Shown here in pieces: positions 62,946 to 64,000 of a stretch of DNA of 64,000 bases (positions are counted from its first letter, which is position 1; the number at the start of each line of letters is the position of its first letter). The stretch is from Sphingopyxis chilensis (GTDB taxonomy: Bacteria > Pseudomonadota > Alphaproteobacteria > Sphingomonadales > Sphingomonadaceae). The stretch covers positions 2,265,501 through 2,329,500 of the forward strand of contig NZ_CP142394.1 in the NCBI RefSeq assembly GCF_035930445.1, read 5' to 3'. The notes under the pieces were generated by a model. The model made no database searches, was not told the DNA's origin, and saw only the letters and a program-made list of their open reading frames with translations. Made by a program: the position numbers and the translations under genes.

Positions 62946-63277
62946 GTGACGGCGACAGAATGTTCCGGAGAAAGGACGACTGCCCAAGAGGGAGAGTGGA
63001 TGGCCTCGCGTCGCCGTGCCGCAACTGATCGGGGATCCATAGCCGCGCTGGCCTCGACCGACCGCCCCGCGGGCCCGCATCACCCAAATGGGCAAGAGGC
63101 GCTGCGAGTCCCCGGGGCGAGTCCCCCGGAATGCCGGTTCGCTCCTCCCGCTACGGCAAATGCTCGCCTCACCCCGTCCAAGGCACGGTTCGTCAGCCTT
63201 GGCGTGGCCCTTGCGCCCTTATGCGCGTTCAAGATTCATCCGTTCCAATCTCAATTCCTCAAAGGAGGCCCCAAGCG
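62946..63277. other. Intergenic region without a supported gene
   Basis: 332 bp between the csbD promoter and the last gene. Open frames here are short and have poor codon use. No repeat copy or tRNA is seen. The promoter of the downstream gene must lie here; no GGAAC-type site is present on the plus strand. Confidence 0.5.
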
Positions 63278-64000
63278 ATGCGGAAACTCGCAGGCTTTGT
63301 TGCAACTTTCTCTCTCGGCATGGCGGCCGTCGTGGCCGCCCCCGCAATGGCACAGGACGCCGCCGCGGCGACGGTCGACCTTTCGGTCGGCACCAAGGTT
63401 TTCGACTCCGAGGGCGCCGAACTCGGCACCGTCTCGAGCGCGCAGGGCGCGAATGTCGTCGTCGATCTCGGCGAAGGCAAGCAGGTCACCCTCCCGGCCA
63501 ATTCCTTCGGCAAGCTTGAACAGGGTCCGACGATCGGCGCCACCAAGGCGCAGGTCATGGCTGCGGTCGATCAGGCCGCCGCGGGCAACGAGGCCAAGCT
63601 GACCGCCGCGCTCCAGCCCGGCGCCGACGTCCGCGGCGTCAACGGCAACTCCATCCTCGGCAAGGTCAAGCTTGTCGCCGCCGATGGCGTGGTGCTCACC
63701 AGCCCGACCGGCGACGTGAAACTGCCGCGCAGCGCCTTCTTCATCGGCCAGGCCGGTCTCGCGACCAGCTTCACCGCCGAACAGTTCGCCGCCGCGATGC
63801 AGGAAGTGAACACCGCCGCCGCCGCCGATGACGCCGCGGTCGCCGCAGCGCTCGTCGCCGGCACCGACGTCCGCAGCCTCAAGGGCGCCGCCGTGCTCGG
63901 CAAGGTCAAATCGGCCAGCGCCGATGCGGTTGTGGTGACGACGCCTTCGGGCGATGATGTCAGCCTGCCGCGCAGCGCTTTCCTGATGTCGCCCGCCGGT
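63278..64000 (+). CDS. Exported protein with tandem PRC-barrel-like repeats, 3' end outside window
   Basis: The first 241 residues of an exported protein; the frame is open to the window edge. A signal peptide spans about 1-25 (ending APAMA). Three related units follow, each with a GxxVxxxxGxxLGxV opening and an L-P-x-x-x-F closing: GTKVFDSEGAELGTV, GADVRGVNGNSILGKV and GTDVRSLKGAAVLGKV, with Ala-rich helical linkers between. The pattern resembles PRC-barrel domains repeated in tandem. ATG 63278 follows AAAGGAGG. Function unknown. Confidence 0.82.
   Translation, partial: MRKLAGFVATFSLGMAAVVAAPAMAQDAAAATVDLSVGTKVFDSEGAELGTVSSAQGANVVVDLGEGKQVTLPANSFGKLEQGPTIGATKAQVMAAVDQAAAGNEAKLTAALQPGADVRGVNGNSILGKVKLVAADGVVLTSPTGDVKLPRSAFFIGQAGLATSFTAEQFAAAMQEVNTAAAADDAAVAAALVAGTDVRSLKGAAVLGKVKSASADAVVVTTPSGDDVSLPRSAFLMSPAG

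Noticed and set aside
62946..62985. Second GGAAC (minus strand, from GTTCCGG) upstream of csbD as another EcfG promoter
   Set aside because: At 16-17 bp spacing the sequence reads GGAA, not CGTT.

Overview
The window is GC-rich bacterial chromosome. Gene content and synteny point to an alphaproteobacterium of the Sphingomonadales, most like Sphingopyxis or a close relative. Clues are the ctaC-ctaD-ctaB-ctaG-ctaE-DUF983-SURF1-thrC cluster, pyrE-pdxJ-acpS-lepB, rpmF-plsX-fabH-ihfA-merR, a class I lysyl-tRNA synthetase, and a large TonB-dependent receptor followed by tryptophan-halogenase-like genes. The genus is an inference; no rRNA or tRNA gene is visible. I found no insertion sequence, prophage or CRISPR array.

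Layout. 0-3.3 kb: the end of an oligopeptidase B gene and a diguanylate cyclase. 3.3-18.4 kb, all on the minus strand: a glucan-utilisation locus with a TonB receptor, two flavin-dependent halogenase-like proteins, SapC, a cupin/JmjC-like protein, a GH16 endo-glucanase, a LacI regulator, two MFS transporters and a GH3 beta-glucosidase. 18.5-27.3 kb, minus: SAM methyltransferase, thrC and the aa3-type cytochrome c oxidase structural and assembly genes. 27.5-31.3 kb, plus: pyrE-pdxJ-acpS-lepB and a PerM-type membrane protein. 31.3-43.3 kb: mixed single genes (FKBP, rpsU, class II aldolase, an orphan 2Fe-2S subunit, an RcnB-like repeat protein, amidohydrolase, MscS channel, a GGDEF-EAL-PilZ protein, desaturase, a short asparaginase) separated by REP-like inverted repeats. 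43.4-50.7 kb: lysS, a PilZ protein, a DinG-like helicase, a SixA-like phosphatase and a small operon of unknown proteins with one antitoxin-like member. 50.7-53.8 kb, minus: rpmF-plsX-fabH-ihfA-merR. 53.8-64 kb: housekeeping and envelope genes, ending in a truncated repeat protein.

How the genes work together. The minus-strand sugar locus reads as a laminarin-like beta-1,3-glucan pathway: uptake of oligosaccharide through the TonB receptor, cleavage by GH16, conversion to glucose by GH3, and import by the MFS carriers. Three near-identical palindromes (consensus TGAKAACGTTCMCA) lie before the GH3 gene and inside a well-formed sigma-70 promoter (TTGACA-N17-TAGATA) before the receptor gene, which ties the locus to the LacI regulator encoded in it. 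Six gene junctions from the second halogenase cassette to the MFS gene are overlapping or nearly so. The job of the halogenase, SapC and cupin proteins in such loci is the main open question here.

Other points worth attention are a perfect EcfG-type general stress promoter (GGAAC-N16-CGTT) before a csbD gene, a basic EF-hand-like 12-residue repeat in an RcnB-family protein, and a structured, gene-free stretch near 50.5 kb.
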